The notes under the pieces are model-generated. The model was not told where the DNA came from. It saw only the letters and a program-made list of their open reading frames with translations, and did not search any database. Below are positions 6,964 to 15,244 of a DNA stretch of 64,000 nucleotides, in pieces. Numbering within the stretch: position 1 is the stretch's first letter; every line of letters begins with the position of its first letter. Location of the stretch: IMG/VR virus record IMGVR_UViG_3300013094_000019, positions 1 through 64,000 of that record; one strand, written 5' to 3'. Source of the DNA: a virus. A program made the position numbers and the translations under genes.

Positions 6964-8151
6964 ATGTCACATCAAGATCCAATCATAGATAAAATTATTG
7001 TAGCTCGTGTAGGGTTGCTACTCCGTCATCCTTTCTTTGGTAATATGGCTACACGCCTAAAAATACAAGAAGGTTCAGAGTGGATGACTACTGCCGCAAC
7101 TGACGGACGCTCGATCTTTTTTAATCGTGATTTCTTTGAGAAACTTACAGTTAAACAAATTGAATTTGTTATTGCACACGAAATCCTACATAATGTATTT
7201 GATCACATGGGTCGTCGTGAAGGGCGTGATCCACGCATTTTTAACATTGCCGCTGACTATTGTGTCAATGGTCAATTATGTAGAGATCACATCGGTGAGG
7301 TTCCTCCAGATATCAAAATTTTCCATGATTCCAAATATTATGGTTGGGGTGCTGAACAAGTATATGATGATATTTTTGACCAAATGGATGAAGACGAACT
7401 TAACGCTTTAGGTCAATTACTTGACGATCATATCGATTGGGGCGATCAAGACGGCAACGGAAATGGTCGACCAAAGTACACTAAAGAAGAACTAAAACAA
7501 ATCCGTGACGAGATTCGTGAAGCAACAATGCAGGCTGCACAGGCTGCTGGTTCTGGAAATACGCCTGCTAGTGTACAACGCATGATTAAAGAATTGACAG
7601 AGCCTAAGATGAATTGGCGTCAAATTTTGCGTCAACAAATCCAAAGTACTATTAAGAATGACTATTCGTTCATGCGTCCTAACCGTAAGGGTTGGCATAT
7701 GAGTGCTGTACTGCCAGGTCAGCAGTTTCAGGAAACTATTGACATCTGTGTTAGTATTGACATGTCGGGTTCAATTAGTGACACACAGGCTAAAGACTTT
7801 TTGGCAGAGATCAAAGGTATTATGCAAGAGTATCAAGACTTCAAAATTAAACTCTGGTGCTTTGATACTCGAGTATATAACGAACAAAGTTATGACGGTT
7901 ATAATATCGATGAGTTCGACAGCTACGAACCAATGGGTGGTGGCGGAACTGAGTTTGATGCTAACTGGGAATACATGAAGGAAAATGATATTCAGCCTAA
8001 GAAGTTTATCATGTTTACAGACGGTTACCCTTGGGGTAGTTGGGGTGATGAATTGTATTGCGATACAGTATTCATTATCCACGGTAATAACAGTATTGTT
8101 CCACCATTTGGAGAATATGCCTATTACGAAGAATCTAAAATAGCGGCATAA
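6964..8151 (+). CDS. VWA-like protein with N-terminal metallopeptidase-like domain
   Basis: The 395-residue protein has two parts. The N-terminal half carries VIAHEILHNVFDH (H72-E73-x2-H76), the HExxH zinc-peptidase motif seen in DUF2201_N-type putative metallopeptidase domains. The C-terminal half carries SIDMSGSISD with D266, S268 and S270 as a MIDAS metal site, and later MFTDGYPWG; this is the VWA-like (DUF2201) fold. A charged linker (about 155-210) joins them. Such proteins pair with MoxR ATPases, and the MoxR gene is immediately upstream. It has its own perfect promoter with an operator-like palindrome. Whether the HExxH site cleaves anything is unknown. Confidence 0.87.
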   Translation: MSHQDPIIDKIIVARVGLLLRHPFFGNMATRLKIQEGSEWMTTAATDGRSIFFNRDFFEKLTVKQIEFVIAHEILHNVFDHMGRREGRDPRIFNIAADYCVNGQLCRDHIGEVPPDIKIFHDSKYYGWGAEQVYDDIFDQMDEDELNALGQLLDDHIDWGDQDGNGNGRPKYTKEELKQIRDEIREATMQAAQAAGSGNTPASVQRMIKELTEPKMNWRQILRQQIQSTIKNDYSFMRPNRKGWHMSAVLPGQQFQETIDICVSIDMSGSISDTQAKDFLAEIKGIMQEYQDFKIKLWCFDTRVYNEQSYDGYNIDEFDSYEPMGGGGTEFDANWEYMKENDIQPKKFIMFTDGYPWGSWGDELYCDTVFIIHGNNSIVPPFGEYAYYEESKIAA

Positions 8152-8152
8152 C

Positions 8153-8440
8153 ATGGCTATTAAGAATGGCAAGCCCAATCCCCTAAATTATTTTGATCTT
8201 AGGAAGGTTAGGTTTGCCTCCCCTCATTTTAAATACATAATACTAGACAAGTTTAATCCTACATATTTCAGTTCTCTAGAGGACTGGATCAATAAGAATT
8301 TAAATAACAGGTATTATATAGGACAATCGCTGATGTTAGACAATAAAAATACCATAATTTATTGTACTAAGATAGGCTTTGAAAGTGAAAAAGAACTCAG
8401 TTTCTTCACGATTGCATGCCCACTTTTAAATCAGAGATAA
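8153..8440 (+). CDS. small hypothetical protein (95 aa)
   Basis: A 95-residue protein (MAIKNGKPNPLNYFDLRKV...) starting one base after the VWA gene stop, so it is probably co-transcribed. It is mixed alpha/beta with aromatic-rich stretches (YFSSLEDWINKNLNNRYY) and no membrane segment. Function is not recognised; its position suggests it is expressed with the MoxR/VWA genes. Confidence 0.7.
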   Translation: MAIKNGKPNPLNYFDLRKVRFASPHFKYIILDKFNPTYFSSLEDWINKNLNNRYYIGQSLMLDNKNTIIYCTKIGFESEKELSFFTIACPLLNQR

Positions 8441-8471
8441 CTATTATTGTATTTTTAAAGGAGATATCTAA

Positions 8472-8738
8472 ATGACTGACCAAGTACAACAACCACAAAC
8501 AGATGCAACTGCATCAGCTGCACCTGCGGCAACAGATGCTACTAATGCACCACAACAAAATGTCAATGATTTAACTATCAATGACCTAAGCGCAATGAAA
8601 ACTATTATCGATATCGCTAGCTCACGCGGCGCTTTCCAGCCAAAAGAAATGATGGCAGTAGGACAAACTTATACTAAATTAGAGGCTTTCTTAGAGCAAG
8701 TAGCTAAACAAGCTGATGCTCAAAAAGCACAAGGATAA
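8472..8738 (+). CDS. small hypothetical protein, Ala/Thr-rich N-terminus (88 aa)
   Basis: The first 35 residues are a low-complexity Ala/Thr/Gln/Asp segment. The rest (NDLSAMKTIIDIASSRGAFQPKEMMAVGQTYTKLEAFLEQV) looks like two helices with a conserved SRGAFQPKEM loop. I associate this type with small conserved proteins of T4-like marine phages of unknown role. A very strong ribosome site (AAAGGAGATAT) precedes the ATG, suggesting abundant translation. Confidence 0.78.
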   Translation: MTDQVQQPQTDATASAAPAATDATNAPQQNVNDLTINDLSAMKTIIDIASSRGAFQPKEMMAVGQTYTKLEAFLEQVAKQADAQKAQG

Positions 8739-8742
8739 TATC

Positions 8743-9408
8743 ATGGCCAATTTAAAACATGTAGGTAGAATTAAATCTACAGGCAAACGCTGTGTCGTTG
8801 CTTATAGAACACTACCTGGCGATGCGCACAATGCTTTAATAATTCCAACTGAAGGTTTAGCCGATAATTACCACGAGGCACTTATCACTGCTGTAGAAAG
8901 CAATGCTGGTCAAGAAGCGTATGAATTTGCAGAAGCAATGGATCGTGTATCAACCCCAGATGGCTATAATATGTTACATGCTTTCCATCGACTAGGCAAA
9001 CTAGTTAAGATCGGAACTAGTGATGTTGAAATGATCCCAACTCCCGGAACTATCGTTTTACTCAGCGAGTTAAATCAAATCATTGCTGAACAACGCGGTG
9101 TTGCTGTTGACGAATTATCTATCAGACCTTCCGAAATGGAAAAGAAAGTCCAGGCAGAAGCTAAAGAAGTTGCTACTGTTAAAGACATGGCTCCTGAAAA
9201 GAAAACAGATGATCCGGCTCGTACAACATCAGCTAGTGTTAATCAAGATGAGACATCGGCAACCGTTGAAGTTACTGGAACTCCGGAAGAACAAGCAAAA
9301 CAATATCGTAGTCAAGCTGACAAATTAGCCAAAGAAGCTGCAAAATATCGCAGAATGGCTGAAGAATTAGTTCCTACAGTTAAAAAGAAAACTAAAGATC
9401 CAGCATAA
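8743..9408 (+). CDS. hypothetical protein (221 aa)
   Basis: The likely start is the ATG at 8743 (MANLKHVGRIKSTGKRCVVAYRTLPGDAHNALII); the frame extends upstream to 8716, but that would overlap the previous gene. The N-terminal 130 residues look globular. The C-terminal 90 residues are Lys/Glu/Ala-rich and probably coiled coil. The N-terminal motif VVAYRTLPGD with a long SNAGQEAYEFAEAM helix resembles conserved T4-like phage proteins of unknown role, possibly virion or replication-associated; I cannot decide. Confidence 0.78.
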   Translation: MANLKHVGRIKSTGKRCVVAYRTLPGDAHNALIIPTEGLADNYHEALITAVESNAGQEAYEFAEAMDRVSTPDGYNMLHAFHRLGKLVKIGTSDVEMIPTPGTIVLLSELNQIIAEQRGVAVDELSIRPSEMEKKVQAEAKEVATVKDMAPEKKTDDPARTTSASVNQDETSATVEVTGTPEEQAKQYRSQADKLAKEAAKYRRMAEELVPTVKKKTKDPA

Positions 9409-9725
9409 TGACCAAGGGAAGAACTCTTCCCAAAGAAGTCATTGCGCATTGGCCAGAAGTATTTGGAGAGGTTGAACTTAATGTAATGCCTCTCAGGTAC
9501 TTGCATTCCGTTTTGGTCAATTTTAAGGATGGCAAAACTTGGGAAATAAAAATAACAGCAAAGACTAAAAGAGAAGGTTGGGAAACTTTTGAGAAATCTT
9601 TAAGTGAATTATGTAATAACTACGAAGCTAGAATAGATAATGTTGATTTTAAATTAGATACATTATTGCTTAAAAAACACATAGAAGATAATACTAAAAG
9701 ATTTTTAAAGAAACGGAAACTATAA
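9408..9725 (+). CDS. small basic hypothetical protein (105 aa)
   Basis: A 105-residue protein rich in Lys, beginning MTKGRTLPKEVIAHWPEVFGEVELNVMPLRYLHSV and ending LKKRKL. It overlaps the previous stop (TAATG) and abuts thyX. The compact length and basic ends are compatible with a small nucleic-acid-interacting protein, but no motif shows it. The LPKEVIAHWPEVFGEVEL stretch resembles small conserved T4-like marine phage proteins. Confidence 0.75.
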   Translation: MTKGRTLPKEVIAHWPEVFGEVELNVMPLRYLHSVLVNFKDGKTWEIKITAKTKREGWETFEKSLSELCNNYEARIDNVDFKLDTLLLKKHIEDNTKRFLKKRKL

Positions 9726-10394
9726 ATGAATGTTCGATTACTTAGTCACAGTCAACCCACACAGGAATTTGCAAATCTCGGTATCGCGGATGCGCAGGAA
9801 CTCATTGCGTATTGCGCCCGTGTGTCCAATCCCAGCAATCAACTCAATACAGAAACATCCGAAAAACTCATCAGATATCTTATCAAACACCAACACTGGT
9901 CACCACTCGAAATGGTCTCAGCCTGTCTCGAAATCACCACAACAAGAGATATCGCAAGACAAATACTCAGACACAGAAGTTTTAGCTTTCAAGAGTTCAG
10001 TCAGCGATATGCTGATCCTACTCAAGACTTGTCGTTCGTACTGCGAGAAGCGCGACTCCAAGATACAAAAAATAGACAAAATAGCATCTTCACTTCTGAT
10101 ACAGAATTACAAGCATGGTGGGATGCCAAGCAAAAATTCATCATTGAGCATAGTCGCCTAGTCTATCAAGAAGCTATAGAACGAGGCATTGCTAAAGAAC
10201 AAGCTCGTGCTGTACTACCAGAAGGTCTTACAGAAAGCCGTTTGTATATGAATGGAACATTAAGAAGCTGGATACATTTTATTGAACTCCGTAGTGCGAA
10301 CGGTACACAATTAGAACACCAGGAAGTTGCTATTGCATGTGCTCAGGTAATAGCTGAGATCTTTCCGCTTGCCAAAGATCTTGTAGCCAATTAA
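9726..10394 (+). CDS. thyX: FAD-dependent thymidylate synthase
   Basis: ThyX makes dTMP from dUMP using FAD and methylenetetrahydrofolate. The signature RHRSFSFQEFSQRY lies at residues 82-95 (RHRxxSxxxxSxRY). HQHWSPLEMV at 55-64 and the C-terminal RSWIHFIELRSANGTQLEHQEVA are also typical. The 222-residue length is normal. The gene directly follows the small basic protein. The 5' third uses codons such as CTC, ATC and GCG that are rare in neighbouring genes, while the 3' half looks phage-like. A strong intrinsic terminator lies 20 bases past the stop. The 3' end overlaps a convergent minus-strand gene by 65 bases. Confidence 0.95.
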   Translation: MNVRLLSHSQPTQEFANLGIADAQELIAYCARVSNPSNQLNTETSEKLIRYLIKHQHWSPLEMVSACLEITTTRDIARQILRHRSFSFQEFSQRYADPTQDLSFVLREARLQDTKNRQNSIFTSDTELQAWWDAKQKFIIEHSRLVYQEAIERGIAKEQARAVLPEGLTESRLYMNGTLRSWIHFIELRSANGTQLEHQEVAIACAQVIAEIFPLAKDLVAN

Positions 10395-11676
10395 AATCAT
10401 TTATTTTAGCAAGTGCCTCTGGATCAGAGGCATTTTTTTCACCATACTGTCTACCTTGAATGGCACCTATGTATGCGTGAGCACCATAGGCAATATCAGT
10501 GTTTAATTTACACCAAAAATATAATCTAGCCAATGATTCTTCATTATTAATTACTGCTAGTTTACAACATTCTCTAAAAGCACTACGCCATGCGCTAAAC
10601 GCATCTGTATTAAATGCTGTAATATTGCTTACTTCCGGCATTGATTTAAACAGTTTACTAATGCTAGTTGTCATGTCAACCGAACTAGTATCCATATCTA
10701 ATGTTAATTGGCGAGGTAATAATTTCACTCCACCATAACCATATGTTAATCCATTTACAGGATTTTGGCTTTGCCAAACATGCACAACTTCCCTATCATA
10801 ACGATTAGTCAAATAATCAAAATCAAATGTTGGTACTATAACTGCGTCACCGTCTACTACCCAAAACATATGAGTTTCAGATAACTTTGCAGCTTCTATA
10901 TGTGCTTGATGTATACCCTTAACTTTATCTACTCGTTTGGCTTTAGGAAAACGCTGTAGTAGTTTGGCGTAATTATCATCTGCATTAGGTTCATTATAAC
11001 TGATAAACACTATATCGTATGGTTTGAGTTTACTAGCGACGTCACTGTATTGTTTTTTCTCTACTAAAAATCTAAAATCTATTTCTCGCTTACTAACAGG
11101 TTTATGTTTACTCATTAGCATAACGCCAGTATATTTTTCTCCATCAACATCTTGATTTAAGAATACATGGTTTAGTTTGCGATTATAAACATTATGATGG
11201 CTGAAATACATGTCAAATTTAAATGTATCTAATATTTCAACCTCTTTTGGAATTATCCAAAACATGTCAGTAATAGAATTAGCTAGGGCGTATTGATAAT
11301 CTTCATATGTGTCTACGAAAAATCTATCATAAGGTCTAGGGCTACTAGCCTGGATTGATATTTCTTTTTTACTTTTAAAAAATCTATACTCGGCTTCTCG
11401 CTGACTTACTTCCGTATTTTTTGGAAATAAACTAACTCCGTCAAAATATTCATTGTTTAAAAATACATGAACATATTGATCATCCCATTCTGATACATCA
11501 TAAGAAAAATCAAAATCTTTATCGACTATGATGTCGTCCCATACTGCCCAAAACATTTTCGTGAATACTTTTTTCTTAGCACGATCAAAAGTATCAGCTT
11601 GTTTAGCCAGAGGGAAACGAGATTTCAATCTCTCCCATTGATCATTTGGTTTGCCGATAAAGACGATATCATACAT
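10330..11676 (-). CDS. glycosyltransferase-like protein with internal duplication
   Basis: This 448-residue protein has a C-terminal half (from about residue 215) beginning YDIVFISYNEPNADDNYAKLLQRFPKAKRVDKVKGIHQAH. It has a DxD-like VVDGDAV near 271 and a YGYGGVKLLPR motif, so it resembles a GT-A glycosyltransferase. The upstream neighbour is clearly homologous to this half. The N-terminal half repeats MYDIVFIGKPNDQWERLKSRFP and MFWAVWDD motifs, so it looks like a partial internal duplication. The donor and acceptor sugars are unknown; such phage enzymes may glycosylate virion proteins, DNA or host surface. The last 65 bases overlap thyX on the other strand. Confidence 0.75.
   Translation of the reverse strand: MYDIVFIGKPNDQWERLKSRFPLAKQADTFDRAKKKVFTKMFWAVWDDIIVDKDFDFSYDVSEWDDQYVHVFLNNEYFDGVSLFPKNTEVSQREAEYRFFKSKKEISIQASSPRPYDRFFVDTYEDYQYALANSITDMFWIIPKEVEILDTFKFDMYFSHHNVYNRKLNHVFLNQDVDGEKYTGVMLMSKHKPVSKREIDFRFLVEKKQYSDVASKLKPYDIVFISYNEPNADDNYAKLLQRFPKAKRVDKVKGIHQAHIEAAKLSETHMFWVVDGDAVIVPTFDFDYLTNRYDREVVHVWQSQNPVNGLTYGYGGVKLLPRQLTLDMDTSSVDMTTSISKLFKSMPEVSNITAFNTDAFSAWRSAFRECCKLAVINNEESLARLYFWCKLNTDIAYGAHAYIGAIQGRQYGEKNASDPEALAKINDFNWLQDLWQAERSQLLPEHMQ
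10414..10439 (+). terminator. intrinsic terminator after thyX, inside the convergent gene
   Basis: TGCCTCTG (10414-10421), a 3-base loop, CAGAGGCA (10425-10432) and then seven T form a textbook Rho-independent terminator for plus-strand transcription. It lies wholly within the coding sequence of the opposing glycosyltransferase-like gene. Confidence 0.88.
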
Positions 11677-12574
11677 GTCGTTGTCTTATTACCCTAGGAG
11701 TATTAGTATACACAGTTTTAAAGAATTTACTAGATTCAACACATGGATCAAATAATTCTAAACCACATTCATATTTTAGAGTTTCGCCTAGCCCACTTAT
11801 TTCATACGGCAACATTTTATCAGTAACTTGACTATATTTTTCTTCCCACTGAGTTGTGAGCCAATCGAAGTCTCTGACATTACTATAATCCCAATCTGTA
11901 CAATTGGTCAAGTAAGCTCCTTCTCTGGCTCCGTAAATTGACCATAAGCCGTTATCGACGTTGGCACCTATATTACACCAAATAAGTAGTCTATGATAAT
12001 TTTGCCACCAAATATTACGCAAATCTGAGACCTTGGCACCTTGGTCTAAACTCATCTTTACACCCTCACGGAAGCCTGCTCTCCATGCCTGGAATGGACT
12101 GGCATTGGTGTAGCTCTCACTATAGTTTTCGTTAAACTGTATATAACGATTATCAAAACAAAATTCTACTTTGCCCTGTACATCATTGGGATCACTATTT
12201 TCATGTGTTTTCATTTCATTAACAAACTTACGAGTCCATAGTTTAAGACCGCCATTACCGTACATAAGTCCATTAACATGCACACGACCGCACCAACTAA
12301 AAACATTTTCACTTGTCAAACCGAGTGCATCTAAATCAATTTCAACTTCTAAAAATTTTGGATCAACAATGTTATCTGCATCTACTGTAACAAAGTATTC
12401 TGTTTCACTAGTTGCAGCACATGCCTTGTGTGCAGCATCACTACCCTTAACCCCATGTACTCTTTTAGCCCAAGGCAACTTGCTTAATAGATCAGCATAA
12501 TTTTTTTCTGCATTTGGTTCATCATAACTTAGGAAAATTATATCCTGGTCTATAATTTTTATTTTATTGGTCAT
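11669..12574 (-). CDS. glycosyltransferase family 2-like protein
   Basis: The 301-residue protein begins with DIIFLSYDEPNAEKNYADLLSKLPWAKRVHGVKGSDAAH, followed by TEYFVTVDADNIVDPKF near residues 62-78. VDADN serves as the DxD metal/nucleotide-sugar motif of a GT-A fold. NGLMYGNGGLKLWTR and FQAWRAGFREGVKMSL are shared with the C-terminal half of the downstream 448-residue protein, so the two are paralogues. It overlaps both neighbours slightly, consistent with one transcript. The substrate is unknown. Confidence 0.8.
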   Translation of the reverse strand: MTNKIKIIDQDIIFLSYDEPNAEKNYADLLSKLPWAKRVHGVKGSDAAHKACAATSETEYFVTVDADNIVDPKFLEVEIDLDALGLTSENVFSWCGRVHVNGLMYGNGGLKLWTRKFVNEMKTHENSDPNDVQGKVEFCFDNRYIQFNENYSESYTNASPFQAWRAGFREGVKMSLDQGAKVSDLRNIWWQNYHRLLIWCNIGANVDNGLWSIYGAREGAYLTNCTDWDYSNVRDFDWLTTQWEEKYSQVTDKMLPYEISGLGETLKYECGLELFDPCVESSKFFKTVYTNTPRVIRQRHV

Positions 12575-13157
12575 GTAATATCCTTAATCCATAGGATTCA
12601 AAAATTGATTTTGAACTTATAGATATTTTATCTATTTCATTTTCTATAGTCTCTATAAATGGAATTTGAACTAGATCTCTTCCTAGTAATTCTCGCATGT
12701 CAATATCAATTGTTCTAATTAAAAAATCAAAATCAGTTTCTAGAGTTACAAAAAATACAACTTTGTTATATAATGATTTCCCTTTCATGCGCTGTCTATA
12801 ATTTGTACTCAGACTGAATTCCCATACTTGTGATTTGGCCATCCAAGAAACTAAACACTCTGCACTGTCATTAGGTTCTATATATTCAAAGAGATTTTTA
12901 TTAATCACCATGCCTTGTACATTTTTTGGCACTATGGCGGGTACTAGCTCATCTTCAATTTTGACATAATCTATGATATGATCAAAAAATTTATGATGCC
13001 CTAAAATAAAAGGTTCTGCTACCTTAAAAGATATTTCAATAGCATGTTCATAATCATCGTATCGTCTATTGCCGATACACAGCAACTCCCCAGTTACTTT
13101 ATCATAGTGAGCATAAAATTTTTGTTCGGGAATAACAAATTTAGGAAATTCGTTCAT
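12564..13157 (-). CDS. hypothetical protein within the glycosyltransferase cluster (197 aa)
   Basis: A 197-residue acidic protein with no recognised motif (MNEFPKFVIPEQKFYAHYDKVTGELLCIGNRRY...). It contains many beta-strand-like stretches. Small overlaps with both neighbours place it in the same operon. The YDKVTGELLCIGN start looks like short phage proteins that accompany fibres or glycosyltransferases, but that is only a resemblance. Role unknown. Confidence 0.72.
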   Translation of the reverse strand: MNEFPKFVIPEQKFYAHYDKVTGELLCIGNRRYDDYEHAIEISFKVAEPFILGHHKFFDHIIDYVKIEDELVPAIVPKNVQGMVINKNLFEYIEPNDSAECLVSWMAKSQVWEFSLSTNYRQRMKGKSLYNKVVFFVTLETDFDFLIRTIDIDMRELLGRDLVQIPFIETIENEIDKISISSKSIFESYGLRILHDQ

Positions 13158-14001
13158 TTAATTCCTTTAATCTTGTTAGGATGTTATCTGATATAAAATC
13201 CTTTTCTACATAATGGAAAATTCTACTCTGTCTAATGTTTCCAACAACTAATTCTCCCTTACGATTAAGTACAACTGGTACAGTATTCTGCCAACTGGAC
13301 GGTATAGGATCCCAACCTTGAATTGCAGATTTCATGTGTACAAATTCTAACGGAGCAACTTGATCAAGTGCTAGACTATGTAATTGGCTTAATTCAATAG
13401 CAATAGCACTAGCTAGATCCATACTACACCAATCTTGATACATTTCAGGTGCGAACTTAGTCCAGCACCATTGCCAATTTTTACAAACAAATTCTAAGCA
13501 TCGATAAAATTCATGCGCCGAATCAGATTTTTTAAAATAATGTAAGGCAAAATATGGATTAGTTAATTTGTTTTGAATAAATGCTTGTCTATGTACTGTA
13601 TCCACAACAGTTTCTAATTTATAATTTTTAATTCTTGAACAGAATTTAATATCATAATTTGAACAATAATCCCACCATGTTGAAATATCATCAAGAACTA
13701 GCATGTCGCTATCTAAAACAATAGTCTCATCATATGGTGTAGCATGGTACATCTTCCAACGATGTTCTGCTGCCAATGGATCATTTTCATTTTCTTTATA
13801 CCATGGTATTGGTATTATTTGATCAAAAAGATCAGCAAACTCATCAGGTATCGAGTCATTAGTAACAATACTAATATTATTAATATTTGATTGACTATAT
13901 TTTATACTTAACGCAAGGGCGCATGACTGCCTAACATAGTCTATATTTTCAGTATTTTTTGCAAAAATTAAAAATCCCTTAGACACCCGAACCTCCTTCA
14001 A
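13141..14001 (-). CDS. glycosyltransferase family 8-like protein
   Basis: The 286-residue product opens with GFLIFAKNTENIDYVRQSCALALSIK and has SIVTNDSIPDEFADLFDQIIPIPW. Near residue 95 it has TIVLDSDMLVLDD, the DxD motif of retaining GT8-like (glycogenin-type) enzymes. The downstream part has WCSMDLASAIAIEL and EFVHMKSAIQGW, which could form the acceptor side. It is paralogous to the gene upstream, as both share the NAD-x-DY/TPYD-x-T-x-V-x-DSD layout. The substrate is not predictable. Confidence 0.78.
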   Translation of the reverse strand: MKEVRVSKGFLIFAKNTENIDYVRQSCALALSIKYSQSNINNISIVTNDSIPDEFADLFDQIIPIPWYKENENDPLAAEHRWKMYHATPYDETIVLDSDMLVLDDISTWWDYCSNYDIKFCSRIKNYKLETVVDTVHRQAFIQNKLTNPYFALHYFKKSDSAHEFYRCLEFVCKNWQWCWTKFAPEMYQDWCSMDLASAIAIELSQLHSLALDQVAPLEFVHMKSAIQGWDPIPSSWQNTVPVVLNRKGELVVGNIRQSRIFHYVEKDFISDNILTRLKELNERIS

Positions 14002-14824
14002 TAAATCTACTAAGACTATATTTGTTCATGATGTGAACATCTGTATCAGTGATCTTAGCAAGATAGTATTCACCTAGATGTCGAGGTTTTTCAATTAGAA
14101 ATTTCATTTTGTTATCATCTATATTAACAAGAATATCTTTGTCTGTAGAGAAAAATAATTTTCCAGGTAGCTCCGTGGCAAATTCTCCGTTAGTTTTACC
14201 ATTCATAATGTGTATAGCAATACTAAAAGCATAGTCATTTCTATATAAAACACTTTCTATACTATACAGAACTCTAAAATAATTCCAGTTAATTTTTATG
14301 TATTCGATTAGGTCAAAAAATGCTTCTGTTATCGTAGTTTTTTGAAAGACAAATACTGTGGCCCAGTAGAAGGGAATTGAGTACTGATTCATTCTATCAG
14401 TGCGGCCCTCATTACGCCATGTGGCAATGTCAAATCCTTTTTTGTATATCTGGAAATCAGTATCGAGATCTAATGCCATTTGTAGCAAGTTTGAATTTAT
14501 GACAAAATCACTATCAATGACTAGTGTCTTATCGTATGGAGTTAATCTATAAACACTATTCCTAGATTGATTACGCCAACTTAACATTTTTCCTGCTATA
14601 GTTCCATCATTGAATTGACGACTATAATTAAATTCCTCACTGATAGTAATAACATTATCAAAACCGTGATTAGGGTAGTTGCCTTCAAGCCAATGCGGGC
14701 TATCTGTTATTAGAGTTACAGGAATATTTAGGAATTTTTTAACTTTATCAGCGGCATAAACTGCCAGCCTGGTATAATCGATAGCATCATTATTTAAAGC
14801 AAATAATACTGCACCTACTGTCAT
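13979..14824 (-). CDS. glycosyltransferase family 8-like protein (paralogue)
   Basis: A 281-residue protein starting MTVGAVLFALNNDAIDYTRLAVYAADKVKKFLNIPVTLITD, a nucleotide-sugar-binding Rossmann-like start. It has LTPYDKTLVIDSDFVI near residue 100 as the DxD motif. FYWATVFVFQKT and the DYAFSIAIHIMNGK segment match GT8-like folds. The 3' end overlaps the next glycosyltransferase gene by 23 bases, so the two are co-expressed. Confidence 0.78.
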   Translation of the reverse strand: MTVGAVLFALNNDAIDYTRLAVYAADKVKKFLNIPVTLITDSPHWLEGNYPNHGFDNVITISEEFNYSRQFNDGTIAGKMLSWRNQSRNSVYRLTPYDKTLVIDSDFVINSNLLQMALDLDTDFQIYKKGFDIATWRNEGRTDRMNQYSIPFYWATVFVFQKTTITEAFFDLIEYIKINWNYFRVLYSIESVLYRNDYAFSIAIHIMNGKTNGEFATELPGKLFFSTDKDILVNIDDNKMKFLIEKPRHLGEYYLAKITDTDVHIMNKYSLSRFIEGGSGV

Positions 14825-15171
14825 AGTTCGACTATATCTTTGATTCGTCTTTTAGATTTAATCTCTGTAAATTTGGCACTATAGTCATTCAATGCACTAT
14901 AGTAACGATCAGTAATTTCACTAAAAAACTCGTTAACATCTTTTATTTCTACCGGAAAATTATTTGAGTCAATGAAACTCACATCTTCATCATGACCTAA
15001 CTCTATGGTCATTTTGACGAAGCTCAATAATTTGGGTGTAATAAGAAATGTTCCGCCGTTCTTATAAAATACACAGCGTTGATTAAATTCTTCTAATATT
15101 ATGCGCCTTTGATTTGACAATGTAGCCATGTAATTGGCTGTTTCAAAGGCTTTTTCTATGCGTTCATCCAT
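14821..15171 (-). CDS. small hypothetical protein heading the glycosyltransferase operon (116 aa)
   Basis: A 116-residue helical protein (MDERIEKAFETANYMATLSNQRRIILEEFNQRC...). GTFLITPKLLSFVKMTIELGH and DVNEFFSEITDRYYSALNDY are notable stretches. I associate this pattern with small conserved proteins of T4-like phages of unknown role. It is the first gene after the promoter at 15192-15221, has a GGAG ribosome site, and its stop overlaps the first glycosyltransferase by ATGA. Confidence 0.75.
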   Translation of the reverse strand: MDERIEKAFETANYMATLSNQRRIILEEFNQRCVFYKNGGTFLITPKLLSFVKMTIELGHDEDVSFIDSNNFPVEIKDVNEFFSEITDRYYSALNDYSAKFTEIKSKRRIKDIVEL

Positions 15172-15191
15172 GATAACTCCACTAGTATAAC

Positions 15192-15221
15192 ATTATATAC
15201 TAGTATAATTATCCATGTCAA
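15192..15221 (-). promoter_or_regulatory. sigma70 promoter TTGACA-N18-TATAAT for the glycosyltransferase operon
   Basis: On the minus strand TTGACA (15221-15216) and TATAAT (15197-15192) are separated by 18 bases. A 12-bp palindrome, TATACTAGTATA, lies at 15196-15207 in the spacer. TTATACTAGT occurs twice with an 18-base period (complement of 15199-15208 and of 15181-15190). The repeats on both sides of the -10 look like operator half-sites. Confidence 0.75.
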
Positions 15222-15244
15222 CTTGATTGATTTAGCAGTTTTGA

